Positions 7,466-16,596 are shown, numbered from the stretch's first letter. The stretch: DNA of 42,334 nucleotides from Bacteroidota bacterium (GCA_024638565.1 JAHEKC010000014.1:1-42334), one strand, 5' to 3'. Notes: a model not told the origin generated them from the sequence alone. Made by a program: numbers and translations.

Positions 7466-7969
7466 TTACCCGAAATGCACCAGCACTTCGTTCTTCTCCA
7501 CGGCTTGCCCTTTTGCCACCGCCACCCTTGATACGACCCCGTCGCCTGCCGCCTTCAGGGTATTCTCCATTTTCATGGCCTCCAGGGTAACGAGGAGATC
7601 GCCCTGCTTCACTTCCTGCCCGTCTGCCACATGCACCTCCATCACCATTCCGGGCATGGGTGCCTTCAGGTCATTTACCTTGAGTGCCGAGGCGACGTCC
7701 ATGCCGAGTTCATGCAACAAGTCGTCGTACCTGTCCTTTAGCTGTACCTGGTAGCGATTGCTGTTAACTCTCACATCCAGCATCCTGGTGACCGGGTTGG
7801 TGCGAATGACCTCGAGGGTCATGGACCTGTTGTCCAGCAACAGGTGAAAAGTGCTACCTTGCAGCCTGATCACGTCGACGGATGTTTCATGGCCGTCGAG
7901 GATGTAGGAACCGGGTTGCCTCCCGCGCCCTACCTTGTATGTTTTTCCATTGATAATGGCCGTGATCAT
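7466..7969 (-). CDS. Stand-alone biotin carboxyl carrier protein (acyl-CoA carboxylase type)
   Basis: A 167-aa protein from the chosen start (MITAIINGKTYKV); an in-frame ATG ten codons earlier overlaps the likely promoter. The last 75 residues form a biotinyl domain, with the acceptor lysine in EAMKMEN and the typical APMPGMV strand before it. The N-terminal half (MITAIING to about residue 85) is the small beta region common to carrier subunits of acetyl/propionyl-CoA-type carboxylases of Bacteroidota. The carrier shuttles carboxybiotin between a biotin carboxylase and a carboxyltransferase. Neither partner is in this window, so it must act with subunits encoded elsewhere. It is transcribed alone, divergently from rnr. 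A lipoyl domain is less likely because of the EAMKMEN motif. Confidence 0.88.
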   Translation of the reverse strand: MITAIINGKTYKVGRGRQPGSYILDGHETSVDVIRLQGSTFHLLLDNRSMTLEVIRTNPVTRMLDVRVNSNRYQVQLKDRYDDLLHELGMDVASALKVNDLKAPMPGMVMEVHVADGQEVKQGDLLVTLEAMKMENTLKAAGDGVVSRVAVAKGQAVEKNEVLVHFG

Positions 7970-7973
7970 GAAA

Positions 7974-7981
7974 CAAAGATA
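7974..7981 (-). promoter_or_regulatory. -7 box TATCTTTG close to biotin carrier start
   Basis: An exact TAnnTTTG match on the minus strand. Its end is only 4 nt from the start codon chosen at 7969, and the longer in-frame start would lie upstream of the box. This favours the shorter protein and implies a very short or absent leader. No good TTG partner is seen. Confidence 0.45.
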
Positions 7982-8025
7982 GCCAGAAAGGACTGACATT
8001 TAAAGCGGTGGTGATGGGCGTGCGG

Positions 8026-8033
8026 TAATTTTG
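8026..8033 (+). promoter_or_regulatory. -7 box TAATTTTG for rnr
   Basis: Exact TAnnTTTG match, followed by GC, 35 nt before the rnr start codon. The predicted leader is about 25-30 nt. With the minus-strand box at 7974-7981 it forms a compact divergent promoter region. Confidence 0.5.
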
Positions 8034-8068
8034 CGCTTGACACATGGTGCTGATTCTATTTACATTCA

Positions 8069-10309
8069 ATGAAGAATAATCAAAAGGGTTTCTCCCCCGG
8101 AGATCTGAAAAAACATCTTCGCGAAGTTTTCAGAAAACATCCCTACAAGACTTTCAATCACAAACAGCTGCTGAAGCAGCTAAAAAATATTCACGGTTCC
8201 AGGGTTCACAGTTTTATCCACCCCGATGAAACCAGTCCGGAAATTCGCCGGAGGATACTGACGGCCGTGACCGAGTTGGCTGCCGATAACGAGGTGGTCG
8301 AAATGGATGCCGGCAAGTACAAGCTGTTCCCCCAGGAGTCCTACGCGGAAGGGCTTATTGACATCGTGTCGTCCGGTGCGGCTTATGTAATGGACGAGGA
8401 CTATGAGGATGACATTTACATTTCACCGCGCAACGTCAAGAATACATTCCCGGGGGACCGGGTAAAGGTATTCCTGTATGCGCGGAAGCAGGGCCGGCGG
8501 CCGGAAGGCGAGGTCGTGGAAATCCTTGAACGCGCACGTTCCGAATTTGCAGGCACCATTAAGTCGTCCGGCAAATTTGCATTCCTGGTACCGGATAATG
8601 CACGCATCCCGGTCGACATCCTGATTCCACCCGGCAAACGAAAGGGCGCCCGGGACGGACAGAAAGCTGTCGTACGTTTCCTCGACTGGCAGCCGGAAGC
8701 CGGCAACCCCACCGGCGAGGTGACCCATGTGCTGGGGGCACCCGGCGACAACGACGCCGAGATGCACGCCATCCTGGTGGAATTCGGGTTTCCCCTTTCC
8801 TTTCCTGAAAAAGTGGAAAGCCAGGCGGGCACCGTCCCTGAAAAGATCACACAAAAAGAGATTGCGAAACGGAGGGACTTCCGGGAAACGGTCACCTTTA
8901 CCATCGACCCGGACGATGCCAAGGATTTCGACGACGCCCTCTCGGTGCGCAGGCTGGACAAGGACCGCTGGGAAGTGGGCATCCATATAGCGGACGTGTC
9001 GCACTACATGCCGGAAGGATCCGACCTCGACAAGGAGGCCGCGGCACGGGCAACTTCCATTTACCTCGTGGACCGGGTCATCCCCATGCTGCCGGAAAAG
9101 CTGTCCAACATGGTCTGTTCGCTCCGTCCGGGTGAAGACAAGCTGTGTTATTCGGCCGTTTTTGAAGTCAATGAAAAGGCCGAGGTACACAAGGAATGGT
9201 TCGGGCGTACCGTCATTCATTCCCGGCACCGTTTTACGTATGACCAGGCCCAGGAAGTGATCGATTCGGAGACAGGGCCGCTTGCCGGAGAGGTAGGACT
9301 GCTGCACAAACTTGCGGTGATCCTTCGAAAACAGCGGTTCGGGAACGGCGCCATTACGTTTGAAAAGGAAGAAGTGAAGTTCAGGCTTGACAAGAAGGGC
9401 AACCCCACCGGCGTATACCTGAAGGAATACAAAGACTCCAACAAGCTGATCGAGGAGTTTATGCTGCTGGCGAACCGGAGAGTGGCTGAATTTATAGGAA
9501 GCCGTTCGGCCGGAAGGAAGAATACACCGCCTCCTACGTTCGTGTACCGCATCCACGATTCCCCACCCTCTGACAAGCTGGAAGATTTTGCCCGCTTCGC
9601 AGAAGGATTCGGGTACCGCATCAACACCTCTAGCGACCGGGACATCGCGTTTTCGTTAAACAAGCTGCTTGCAGACGTCAAAGGAAAACCCGAGCAGCAT
9701 TTGCTCGAGCAGCTGGCCATCCGTTCCATGGCCAAGGCGAAATACACCACGGACAACATTGGCCATTACGGCCTTGCATTCGAGTATTACACGCACTTCA
9801 CTTCCCCCATCCGACGCTATCCCGACGTGCTCGTGCATCGCCTCCTTGAGCAATACCTCCACGGGGCAAAAGCACATTCCCAAAAGGACCTGGAGAAGAA
9901 ATGCATGCATTCCACGGCCATGGAAATCCAGGCGTCCGATGCGGAACGCGCTTCTGTCAAATACAAACAGGTCCAGTACATGGAAGGCAGGCGGGGCGAA
10001 TCTTTCGAAGGCGTGATTTCCGGCGTGACGCAATGGGGCCTGTACGTCGAGCTCTCGGAAAACAAATGTGAGGGCCTCGTGCGACTGCGCGACCTCGAGG
10101 GAGACTATTACGAACTGGATGAAAAAAACTACTGCATACGGGGCAAACGTACCAGGCAGGCCTACACACTTGGTGACCGCGTCCGGGTGACACTCAAAAA
10201 GGCAAACCTGGAAAAAAAGCAAATCGACTTCCTGCTGGAGGAAAAGAAACCCAAGATGGAACGGAACGGAAAAAAAAAGAAGCACAGGCGCAATCGCGAC
10301 CGGCCATAA
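8069..10309 (+). CDS. rnr: Ribonuclease R
   Basis: A 746-aa 3'-to-5' exoribonuclease that degrades structured RNA and takes part in RNA quality control. Order of parts: N-terminal winged-helix region (about 10-90), cold-shock OB folds (about 90-250), the RNB catalytic domain (about 265-595) and a C-terminal S1 domain (about 640-725). The catalytic aspartates are in IDPDDAKDFDDA (D280, D286, D288, D289). The second signature THFTSPIRRYPDVLVHRLL is at 575-593. A lysine/arginine-rich tail (from about 727) is typical of RNase R rather than RNase II. Length is normal for the family. The ATG at 8069 fits the -7 box at 8026-8033. Confidence 0.97.
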   Translation: MKNNQKGFSPGDLKKHLREVFRKHPYKTFNHKQLLKQLKNIHGSRVHSFIHPDETSPEIRRRILTAVTELAADNEVVEMDAGKYKLFPQESYAEGLIDIVSSGAAYVMDEDYEDDIYISPRNVKNTFPGDRVKVFLYARKQGRRPEGEVVEILERARSEFAGTIKSSGKFAFLVPDNARIPVDILIPPGKRKGARDGQKAVVRFLDWQPEAGNPTGEVTHVLGAPGDNDAEMHAILVEFGFPLSFPEKVESQAGTVPEKITQKEIAKRRDFRETVTFTIDPDDAKDFDDALSVRRLDKDRWEVGIHIADVSHYMPEGSDLDKEAAARATSIYLVDRVIPMLPEKLSNMVCSLRPGEDKLCYSAVFEVNEKAEVHKEWFGRTVIHSRHRFTYDQAQEVIDSETGPLAGEVGLLHKLAVILRKQRFGNGAITFEKEEVKFRLDKKGNPTGVYLKEYKDSNKLIEEFMLLANRRVAEFIGSRSAGRKNTPPPTFVYRIHDSPPSDKLEDFARFAEGFGYRINTSSDRDIAFSLNKLLADVKGKPEQHLLEQLAIRSMAKAKYTTDNIGHYGLAFEYYTHFTSPIRRYPDVLVHRLLEQYLHGAKAHSQKDLEKKCMHSTAMEIQASDAERASVKYKQVQYMEGRRGESFEGVISGVTQWGLYVELSENKCEGLVRLRDLEGDYYELDEKNYCIRGKRTRQAYTLGDRVRVTLKKANLEKKQIDFLLEEKKPKMERNGKKKKHRRNRDRP

Positions 10310-10782
10310 AGCACTTCGCCATGCAAGGAAAATTCGTCAAGGCTCACAATGCCCGGTTGCGTTCATTGACGCCCGATCCGTCCCCTGTGCATATTTTTGA
10401 CACTGAACATCTTAGCTATTAAGTGCCTTTAGCTTTTCCTGCAAACCTTCCCTGCAGCCCGCTGTTTCGTAAAGGATTATGGCATTTCAAGCACCGGAAA
10501 AGGAGACCCGGCCGCCCGTTCTCAGCCTGATATCTGAATTGCCAGCTGCGAATTCTTGTAAGAAAAATCGGCCAAGCAGATTTTCATTCCGTCAATAAAA
10601 CAGGGCCAAAACATAGCTTATGCCCTTTAAGCCTGTTTTAATATGACTTAGCTGGCTTTTCCGTTTGAAAAACATTGAAAGGTAGCGAGCCAGTTACCCT
10701 TCTATACCCAGCCAGATCAGTAACTTAAAGCGTCCGATGGTCGTTTATCCAGGCAGGTTCTTCAGGCAAGAACACGCTTTCC
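10310..10782. other. Intergenic stretch with inverted repeats before the repetitive T9SS gene
   Basis: 473 bp without a convincing gene. It holds a 9-bp inverted repeat, TAAAACAGG (10596-10604) with CCTGTTTTA (10632-10640), enclosing a smaller GGGC/GCCC pair. A CTGGCT/AGCCAG pair (near 10652 and 10692) follows closer to the next gene. A promoter candidate at 10366-10399 would make a leader of roughly 375 nt containing these structures. A 33-codon frame from 10321 has no supporting feature. Confidence 0.45.
10366..10399 (+). promoter_or_regulatory. Candidate promoter TTG-N23-TATTTTTG
   Basis: TTG at 10366-10368 and an exact TAnnTTTG box at 10392-10399 are separated by 23 nt, at the long end of the normal range. 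The nearest downstream gene starts at 10783, so it would give an unusually long leader or serve an unrecognised small RNA. Confidence 0.3.
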
Positions 10783-13700
10783 ATGACGCTGCGAATTTTT
10801 ACTATCAGAATAATTCCGCTCCTGCTGTTAATCTGCATTGGCTACAGGGAATCAAACGGGACGGTTTATTACTCGCGTGCGTCCGGGAATTGGAACAGCA
10901 ACGCCACATGGTCCACTACCTCTCATACCGGCGGGGCAGCCGCCTCCTGGCCCGGCGAGCTCGCGTCCGGCGATATCGTATACATAAGCGGTCATGATGT
11001 GGCGGTCAACGTGACACCCGGGTATGCGCTTTCCGCCATCTACATGACACAGGACAACGCATCTGCTGACACAAGGCTGAACATAAACACCGCAGGCATA
11101 ACGCTTACGTGCAGCAGCTTCTCTATGTACGATAATGGCGAGAACAGGCACATGGACCTTGAAATTTCATCGACTGCCATTTTCCAGGTGAACGGCGATG
11201 CAAGTATCTCGCGCAGCACGGCAAATACCTGGAGCAGGCGTATGCAATTATGGATATGGGATTCCGGGCGCATGAATGTAACAGGGAATTTCACCTATAC
11301 TTTCGGACGCGCTGCCAACGGGACCGGGCAGGGTACTGAAATCCTGCTCGGGGATAACGGAATGCTGGATATAGCGGGAACGCTTACCATGGAAATCGGC
11401 TACACGCGGGGGAACAATAACCTGCTCGACCTGGTCATGACAGGCAGTTCCGTATTGAATGCAGGGAATATGGTCCATACCGTCACCGACTCCGATGACG
11501 GGGACGACCTTTTCATGGACCTGGACGGAGGAACGATATCGGTTTCAGGTTCCTGGGACGCACATGTTGACGTGAACTGCACAGGCAATACGTCCATCAC
11601 TTACTATGTTGACGCGGCATCCGTCACCTGTGGCCATTTTGAGTTTCTTCAGCAAGGCGGCAAGAACGGCGACATGAGCCTCCTGATGAACAGGGATTCA
11701 ACAACTGCAAGCTCATGGACTATCAACGGGAATATGACCCTTTTGCACGACGACGGCGATAACATGGAAGTGGAAACCAACACGGGTGCCAGCATAGTCA
11801 TCACGGGAAAATTCCTGTCGGAAGTTCACCAGCCTTCCAACGGTGATATATATATCCTTGACCTGAACGGCGGGTCCATGTCCGTGGCTGACTCCATGGT
11901 TATCGATATGGTTTCCAATACGAACTATTTCCAGATCCGCATCGATGGGGCAAGCCTATCGGCCGGCGGCATTCATTTCATCCAGACCGGTAACGGCATT
12001 GGCGATATGTACATATACCTTAACGATGCTTCAACGGCGAATCCTGCCTCACTGACGGTAGGATCACATGGCATTGTATTCGATGACAACGGCGGCGACA
12101 ACATGGATATAGACCTGAACGGAAATTCAACCTTGGTGGTCAATGGCGATATCACCATCAATAATAACCTGGCCAACGGGAACGACCGGAATCGTATCCG
12201 GATGCAATCCGGCACACCCGCCCCTGTGTTTACCGTTAACGGAAATATTACCGGCACCCTGGCCAACGGGACCGGAACGGGCGACGAAATCATCCTGGAT
12301 ATCAATGCCGGCACCTTTACATGCACAGGCGATATCACGCTCACCTCCGAGGCTTCATGTACCGGCAATACGGAATGCGTTATCGACATCGACGGTGATG
12401 GGACGGTATTCAGTGCAGGTGGCACCATCACGATGAACCACCTGGGCGGGAACGGTTCCTCGGATGATATTATCGATATAGGGACCAATGCCGGTTCGCC
12501 GGTATTTTCCGCCGGTGCCATTGTCCTCAACGGGCAGGGGGGCGACGAAACGAGGCTGAAAATGAACAATTCGACGGTCGGGACGGTGAACGGGGACATT
12601 ACCCTGGTGGCTGCCGCCGATGACATGACCTGGATCGACCTGAACAACTCCGCCCACCTGAAAATAAAAGGCAGCTTCAACCGGTCTCCCTCCCCGAACC
12701 GGTTCGGGGAACTGTCCTCGACCGCGGGCACCACGGTTGAATACTGTGGCACCGGAAACACCCAGGTAATAGCGGGCGACCAGGGCGATGGCAGCGATGG
12801 GTTTAGCTACGCGGACGTAATTATCAACAATTCCTATGGCAGCACACCCCAGCTGATGATGAATGCAACGGAAGGAAACGCCACCATTCCAGGCGGCGGC
12901 TCACTCACGTTTATTAGCGGCATCGTTTCCTCACTCCCGGATGCGATGTTCGTCGTCAGCCACAATGCTACCTCCACCGACGGCAACGATACGAGTTACG
13001 TGGACGGACCCATTAAAAAGGTCGGCACGCTGCCAACATCATTCGTCTTCCCGACAGGCGACGGGGTGGTCTGGGCCCGGCTGGGCATCGCTGCATTTAA
13101 CGGTTTCTCCACGACCACCGAATTCACCTGCGAGTACTTCTTCCTGCCTTCTCCCTTCAATTCTCCCGGGTACATGGGAAATACCGTAGGTCCCCAGCTT
13201 GACCATGTCAGCTTCATTGAACACTGGGAACTGGACCGCGTATACGATGTGGGAGATAATGCGAACTGCGAAGTCACGCTTTACTGGGAGGACTCGGTTC
13301 GCAGTGTGATCAGCAACCTGCCCGACCTGCGGGTGGCCCACTATGAAACAAACGGCACTGCCATGTGGGAGAACCATGGCCAGTCCTCGGTGACCACTTC
13401 CGGTACCGCGGGAACGATTACCTCTTCAGTGAACGTGGCAAACTTTTCCCCGATATCATTCGGCTCCTGGTCAGGGGCCAACCCTTTGCCGGTGGAACTC
13501 CTGTATTTTACGGCTTATGCGGAAAAGGACGGGTCGGTTTCGCTCGCCTGGGAAACGGCTTCCGAACAGAATAATGATTACTTCACCGTGGAACGATCGC
13601 ACAACGGCGTTGAATTCAACGACCTCTTGCGGGTTAATGGTGCCGGTACGACCACCTCCGCCAACAGGTATGAAGCGATCGACCCGGCCCCATTCAGCCC

Positions 13701-14031
13701 GGTGACATGGTACCGGCTCAGGCAAACGGATTATGACGGAACGGAAACCACTTCCGGAATCCGACGGGTCAGGCTTACCGGAAAAAACCTGGGCGGCGGC
13801 CTGGAGGTGTATCCCAACCCTGCCACCCGTTCCCTCGTCTTGGACTGGCCATCCGGATCGCCGGCCACCAGAACGCTGTCCCTGGTGGATATCACCGGGA
13901 AACAGGTAAAGAAAATCGTCATGACGGAGCCCGTTCACCGGCTCGACATTTCGGATTTGCCCACAGGGATGTACTTTCTCCATTCAGCGGAAGAGGGTCC
14001 GGTTGTCCGGAAGGTACAGGTGATCCGGTGA
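10783..14031 (+). CDS. Large repetitive secreted T9SS protein, probable beta-helix surface protein
   Basis: A 1082-aa exported protein. Residues 1-26 are a signal peptide (IRIIPLLLLICIGY core). About residues 27-640 are imperfect repeats rich in Asn, Asp, Gly, Ser and Thr, with recurring pieces such as VNGDI, DLNGGS, NGDMS and MDLD and a spacing of several tens of residues. This is typical of right-handed beta-helix or adhesin-like folds. A less repetitive region follows (640-900), then an Ig-like region (about 905-1000: NNDYFTVERS, WYRLRQTDYDG) closely similar to that of the cargo protein at 4844-6910. A type A T9SS sorting domain ends it (1003-1082, with YPNP at 1010-1013 and LPTGMYFL). It is expected on the cell surface or released. 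No enzyme motif was seen. Its stop is 17 bp from the stop of the convergent transporter gene. Confidence 0.85.
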   Translation: MTLRIFTIRIIPLLLLICIGYRESNGTVYYSRASGNWNSNATWSTTSHTGGAAASWPGELASGDIVYISGHDVAVNVTPGYALSAIYMTQDNASADTRLNINTAGITLTCSSFSMYDNGENRHMDLEISSTAIFQVNGDASISRSTANTWSRRMQLWIWDSGRMNVTGNFTYTFGRAANGTGQGTEILLGDNGMLDIAGTLTMEIGYTRGNNNLLDLVMTGSSVLNAGNMVHTVTDSDDGDDLFMDLDGGTISVSGSWDAHVDVNCTGNTSITYYVDAASVTCGHFEFLQQGGKNGDMSLLMNRDSTTASSWTINGNMTLLHDDGDNMEVETNTGASIVITGKFLSEVHQPSNGDIYILDLNGGSMSVADSMVIDMVSNTNYFQIRIDGASLSAGGIHFIQTGNGIGDMYIYLNDASTANPASLTVGSHGIVFDDNGGDNMDIDLNGNSTLVVNGDITINNNLANGNDRNRIRMQSGTPAPVFTVNGNITGTLANGTGTGDEIILDINAGTFTCTGDITLTSEASCTGNTECVIDIDGDGTVFSAGGTITMNHLGGNGSSDDIIDIGTNAGSPVFSAGAIVLNGQGGDETRLKMNNSTVGTVNGDITLVAAADDMTWIDLNNSAHLKIKGSFNRSPSPNRFGELSSTAGTTVEYCGTGNTQVIAGDQGDGSDGFSYADVIINNSYGSTPQLMMNATEGNATIPGGGSLTFISGIVSSLPDAMFVVSHNATSTDGNDTSYVDGPIKKVGTLPTSFVFPTGDGVVWARLGIAAFNGFSTTTEFTCEYFFLPSPFNSPGYMGNTVGPQLDHVSFIEHWELDRVYDVGDNANCEVTLYWEDSVRSVISNLPDLRVAHYETNGTAMWENHGQSSVTTSGTAGTITSSVNVANFSPISFGSWSGANPLPVELLYFTAYAEKDGSVSLAWETASEQNNDYFTVERSHNGVEFNDLLRVNGAGTTTSANRYEAIDPAPFSPVTWYRLRQTDYDGTETTSGIRRVRLTGKNLGGGLEVYPNPATRSLVLDWPSGSPATRTLSLVDITGKQVKKIVMTEPVHRLDISDLPTGMYFLHSAEEGPVVRKVQVIR

Positions 14032-14048
14032 TGCCCGGTTGAAAGTTC

Positions 14049-15299
14049 CTACCAGGCCCTTTTGCGGAACCCACGGGCAGAAAACCACCAGATAAAAATA
14101 TAGCAGGGCAGCAGGATCACATAGCTCATGCGCGGTCCCAGGAAACCATCTGCAAGCCATCCGTAAACCAGCGGCAGCAGCGCGCCACCGGCTATTCCCA
14201 TGATTAGAATGGCAGAGCCCGTTTTGGTGAACCTGCCCAGGCCCTGGATGGCCAGTGGCCAGATGGCGGGCCATACAAGGGCGTTGGCCAGCCCCAGCAA
14301 CGCCACGAAAAGTACCGACACGTAGCCTTCCGTAAACACAATGACCAGCGAAAACAGCGTGCCAACTTTAGCGGATATCGAGAGTGCTTTGTGTTGTGAG
14401 AGGTATTTCGGGATCGTGATGATGCCCACTATGTATCCCACCACCATCGCGGAAAGCGTGAAGGAAGTGAAATGTTTCGCCTGGCTGAGCGGGATGCCCT
14501 GTGCCTGTCCGTACAGTCCGATGGTGTCACCGGCGATGACTTCCGCGCCCACGTAAACGAATATGCCCACGGCACCGAGGACCAGCTGCGGGAACCTGAA
14601 TACGCTGTCCCGCTTGTCTCCCTCACCCTGTTCGGCCTTTTCATCCGTAACCTCGAGTTCGGGCAGCGGCGAAAGCCGGACGTACAATGCCAGTACCAGT
14701 AGCGCGACCACCATCCAGGTATAGGGGTTGATGACGCGCGTCGCCAGTTCGTCGAGTTTTGCCTCCTTTTCTGCAAAACCCATCGACGCCAGTGATGTCG
14801 TAAGCGTATCGGCATCATGCAGCACGATGGCGCCAAGTATCAAAGGCGCCAGCACGCCCGCCACCTTATTGCAGATGCCCATAATGGAAATCCGACGGGC
14901 CGCGCTTTCCATGGGGCCGGCTATGGTGATATAGGGGTTGGACGCCGTCTGGAGCAGGGATAGGCCGGTCCCGATCACAAACAGCCCCACCAGGAAGATG
15001 CCGTACGTGCGTGATTGCGCCGCGGGGATAAAGAGCATGGCGCCGGCCGCCATCACCACCAGCCCCAGCATCATCCCTCTTTTGTAACCGGTCCATCGCA
15101 ACACGACCGACGAAGGAAGGGCCATGAAAAAATAGGATATATAAAACGCGAATGCCACCAGCAGTGACTGCTGCGTATTGAGTTCGCAGGCGATTTTCAG
15201 GTAAGGTATGAGCGTCCCATTCAGCCAGGTGACAAATCCGAAAATGAAAAACAACACCCCGAGGATGAGGACGGGAAGAATGGAATTGCGGGAAGACAT
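14049..15299 (-). CDS. Sugar permease of the major facilitator superfamily (FucP/GluP-like)
   Basis: A 416-aa polytopic inner-membrane protein with about twelve hydrophobic segments. The start (ILGVLFFIFGFVTWLNGTLIPYLKIACEL) and the ALPSSVVLRWTGYKRGM segment match the fucose/glucose/galactose proton-symporter branch. QTASNPYITIAGP and the IMGICNKVAGVLAPLILGA segment are further family marks. The substrate cannot be fixed from sequence; glucose, galactose, fucose and mannose are all possible. The neighbouring phosphoglucose/phosphomannose isomerase on the same strand fits hexose use. A near-consensus box (TAAATTCG, 15313-15320) lies just upstream of the start. Confidence 0.9.
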   Translation of the reverse strand: MSSRNSILPVLILGVLFFIFGFVTWLNGTLIPYLKIACELNTQQSLLVAFAFYISYFFMALPSSVVLRWTGYKRGMMLGLVVMAAGAMLFIPAAQSRTYGIFLVGLFVIGTGLSLLQTASNPYITIAGPMESAARRISIMGICNKVAGVLAPLILGAIVLHDADTLTTSLASMGFAEKEAKLDELATRVINPYTWMVVALLVLALYVRLSPLPELEVTDEKAEQGEGDKRDSVFRFPQLVLGAVGIFVYVGAEVIAGDTIGLYGQAQGIPLSQAKHFTSFTLSAMVVGYIVGIITIPKYLSQHKALSISAKVGTLFSLVIVFTEGYVSVLFVALLGLANALVWPAIWPLAIQGLGRFTKTGSAILIMGIAGGALLPLVYGWLADGFLGPRMSYVILLPCYIFIWWFSARGFRKRAW

Positions 15300-15557
15300 G
15301 CGTTGATGAGCACGAATTTAGGCAAGCGGTGTTGATTACCGCAACACATGCCTGGCAATTATCAACAGGATGTTACAGCGTCCGTGAGGAATTAGGGACG
15401 AGTGGCAGTCGGTCTTGCCAATGAAGCGACACGCCGGTCAACAAGTTGAGTCGAAATGGCCAGAAATAAGAGCGACAGCAGGCATCTGCAATATCCATCC
15501 AATTTACTGCCACTGCCACTTGTTTACAGCAGTCGGCGGCCTCCTCATTTCCGATGC
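15300..15557. other. Intergenic region with traces of the TGCCAC repeat
   Basis: 258 bp between two minus-strand genes. It contains the doublet TGCCACTGCCAC near 15508-15520 and a nearby TGGCAG, the same 6-bp unit as the tandem repeat at 3893-3946. A small inverted repeat GTGTTG/CAACAC lies near 15330-15350. No gene is visible. Confidence 0.4.
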
Positions 15558-16541
15558 TCACATCCTGGCAAGCTCCCCCTTCAGAAAATCGATCACCTTC
15601 ACTTCGGTGGCGTCGATCTTCCGGATGTCGGACAGGTACCAGCTCACCCAGTCGCCGTAGTGTACCAGGTAAAAAACGCGTTCGAGCATATGATTACCCT
15701 TCGAAAACACCTCGAAAACATGCGGTGTGTATTTCCGGATGACTTCCCTGCTGATTTCCATCCTGGCCTGGGTGCGCGCATAGTCGTCGCCGTTGCGCAA
15801 AAACACCACCGCCAGCCTGTCATCCGGTATGGTCCATCCCACCAGCTCGTTATGGTTCATTTCAGGCAATGCATGATGCCAGCACAGCATCTTGCCGTTC
15901 TCGTTCAGCTGCTGCCTGAATCGCACACATACCCCCTCGAATGCCGCCTCGCTGTAAATGACTGTAATCTTTCCGGTAAGGCTTTCAGCGAGCCTTTGCG
16001 CATCGTCGCGAACCGCTGCCGCTTCTCTTTCCAGCAATGCAGCGGCATTCTCCAGGTGATGCCTGAATCCGTCCTTGATCAAACCATAGCCATGCAGGAT
16101 GAACAACAGCTGGGTGAAGGAATAGCCGAAAGCGGCACGCGGCGGCAGGCCATCGGGAATGAGCACATGGTCGCATCCGTTTTCCTTTGCCATTTCAAGT
16201 ACCTGGCCGCCGCTGGTGACACAGCAAACGATTGCCTTGCGCTTCAGTGCGGTGGACATGGCAGCCGTTGTTTCTTCGGTATTTCCACTGTAGGAGCTGA
16301 CGATAACCAGCGTATGGGCATCAATGAAGCCCGGCAGGAAATAATCCTTGTTCACGATTACCGGGACCCTGATCTCGCGGGCGGTGACCTGCGAAACGAT
16401 GGTCCCGCCGATGCCGCTGCCCCCCAGGCCCGTGATCACCACGTTCCTAATCTCCCGGCCGGGCGCCGGGAATTCTGCCTTTTCGCCGATGGCGATTGCC
16501 TTGCGCAACTGCCCGGGAAACTGTTCAATGAGTTCTTTCAT
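15558..16541 (-). CDS. Bifunctional phosphoglucose/phosphomannose isomerase
   Basis: A 327-aa cytosolic SIS-fold enzyme interconverting glucose-6-phosphate or mannose-6-phosphate with fructose-6-phosphate. Visible marks are the glycine-rich GLGGSGIGG (38-46), the phosphate-binding SSYSGNTEET (82-91), GLPPRAAFGYS (131-141), and the C-terminal NEN and PEMNHNELVGW segments. Glu214 and His230 are 16 residues apart, matching the spacing of the catalytic Glu203/His219 pair in the Pyrobaculum enzyme. This type is distinct from the classical Pgi. The start ATG at 16541 is preceded by a -7 box at 16589-16596. It sits downstream of no other gene on its strand and could share a role with the sugar permease to its left. 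Confidence 0.92.
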   Translation of the reverse strand: MKELIEQFPGQLRKAIAIGEKAEFPAPGREIRNVVITGLGGSGIGGTIVSQVTAREIRVPVIVNKDYFLPGFIDAHTLVIVSSYSGNTEETTAAMSTALKRKAIVCCVTSGGQVLEMAKENGCDHVLIPDGLPPRAAFGYSFTQLLFILHGYGLIKDGFRHHLENAAALLEREAAAVRDDAQRLAESLTGKITVIYSEAAFEGVCVRFRQQLNENGKMLCWHHALPEMNHNELVGWTIPDDRLAVVFLRNGDDYARTQARMEISREVIRKYTPHVFEVFSKGNHMLERVFYLVHYGDWVSWYLSDIRKIDATEVKVIDFLKGELARM

Positions 16542-16588
16542 GTGGATTTGTTAATCAAAGTGGCTGCCGCCAGGCGGCAACCCGGCCT

Positions 16589-16596
16589 CAAAATTA
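16589..16596 (-). promoter_or_regulatory. -7 box TAATTTTG for the isomerase
   Basis: Exact TAnnTTTG on the minus strand, ending 47 nt upstream of the start codon. No clear TTG element at normal spacing. Confidence 0.4.

Noticed and set aside
8423-9556. Long minus-strand open frame (~377 codons) inside rnr
   Set aside because: It overlaps the RNase R catalytic domain, whose motifs are intact, and shows no domain of its own.
10321-10422. 33-codon open frame after rnr
   Set aside because: It overlaps a candidate promoter and has no domain, conservation evidence or ribosome-site support.
11973-12761. Minus-strand open frame inside the repetitive T9SS gene
   Set aside because: Ser/Pro/Val-rich translation reflects the complement of Gly/Asn/Asp repeats; no start context or domain.
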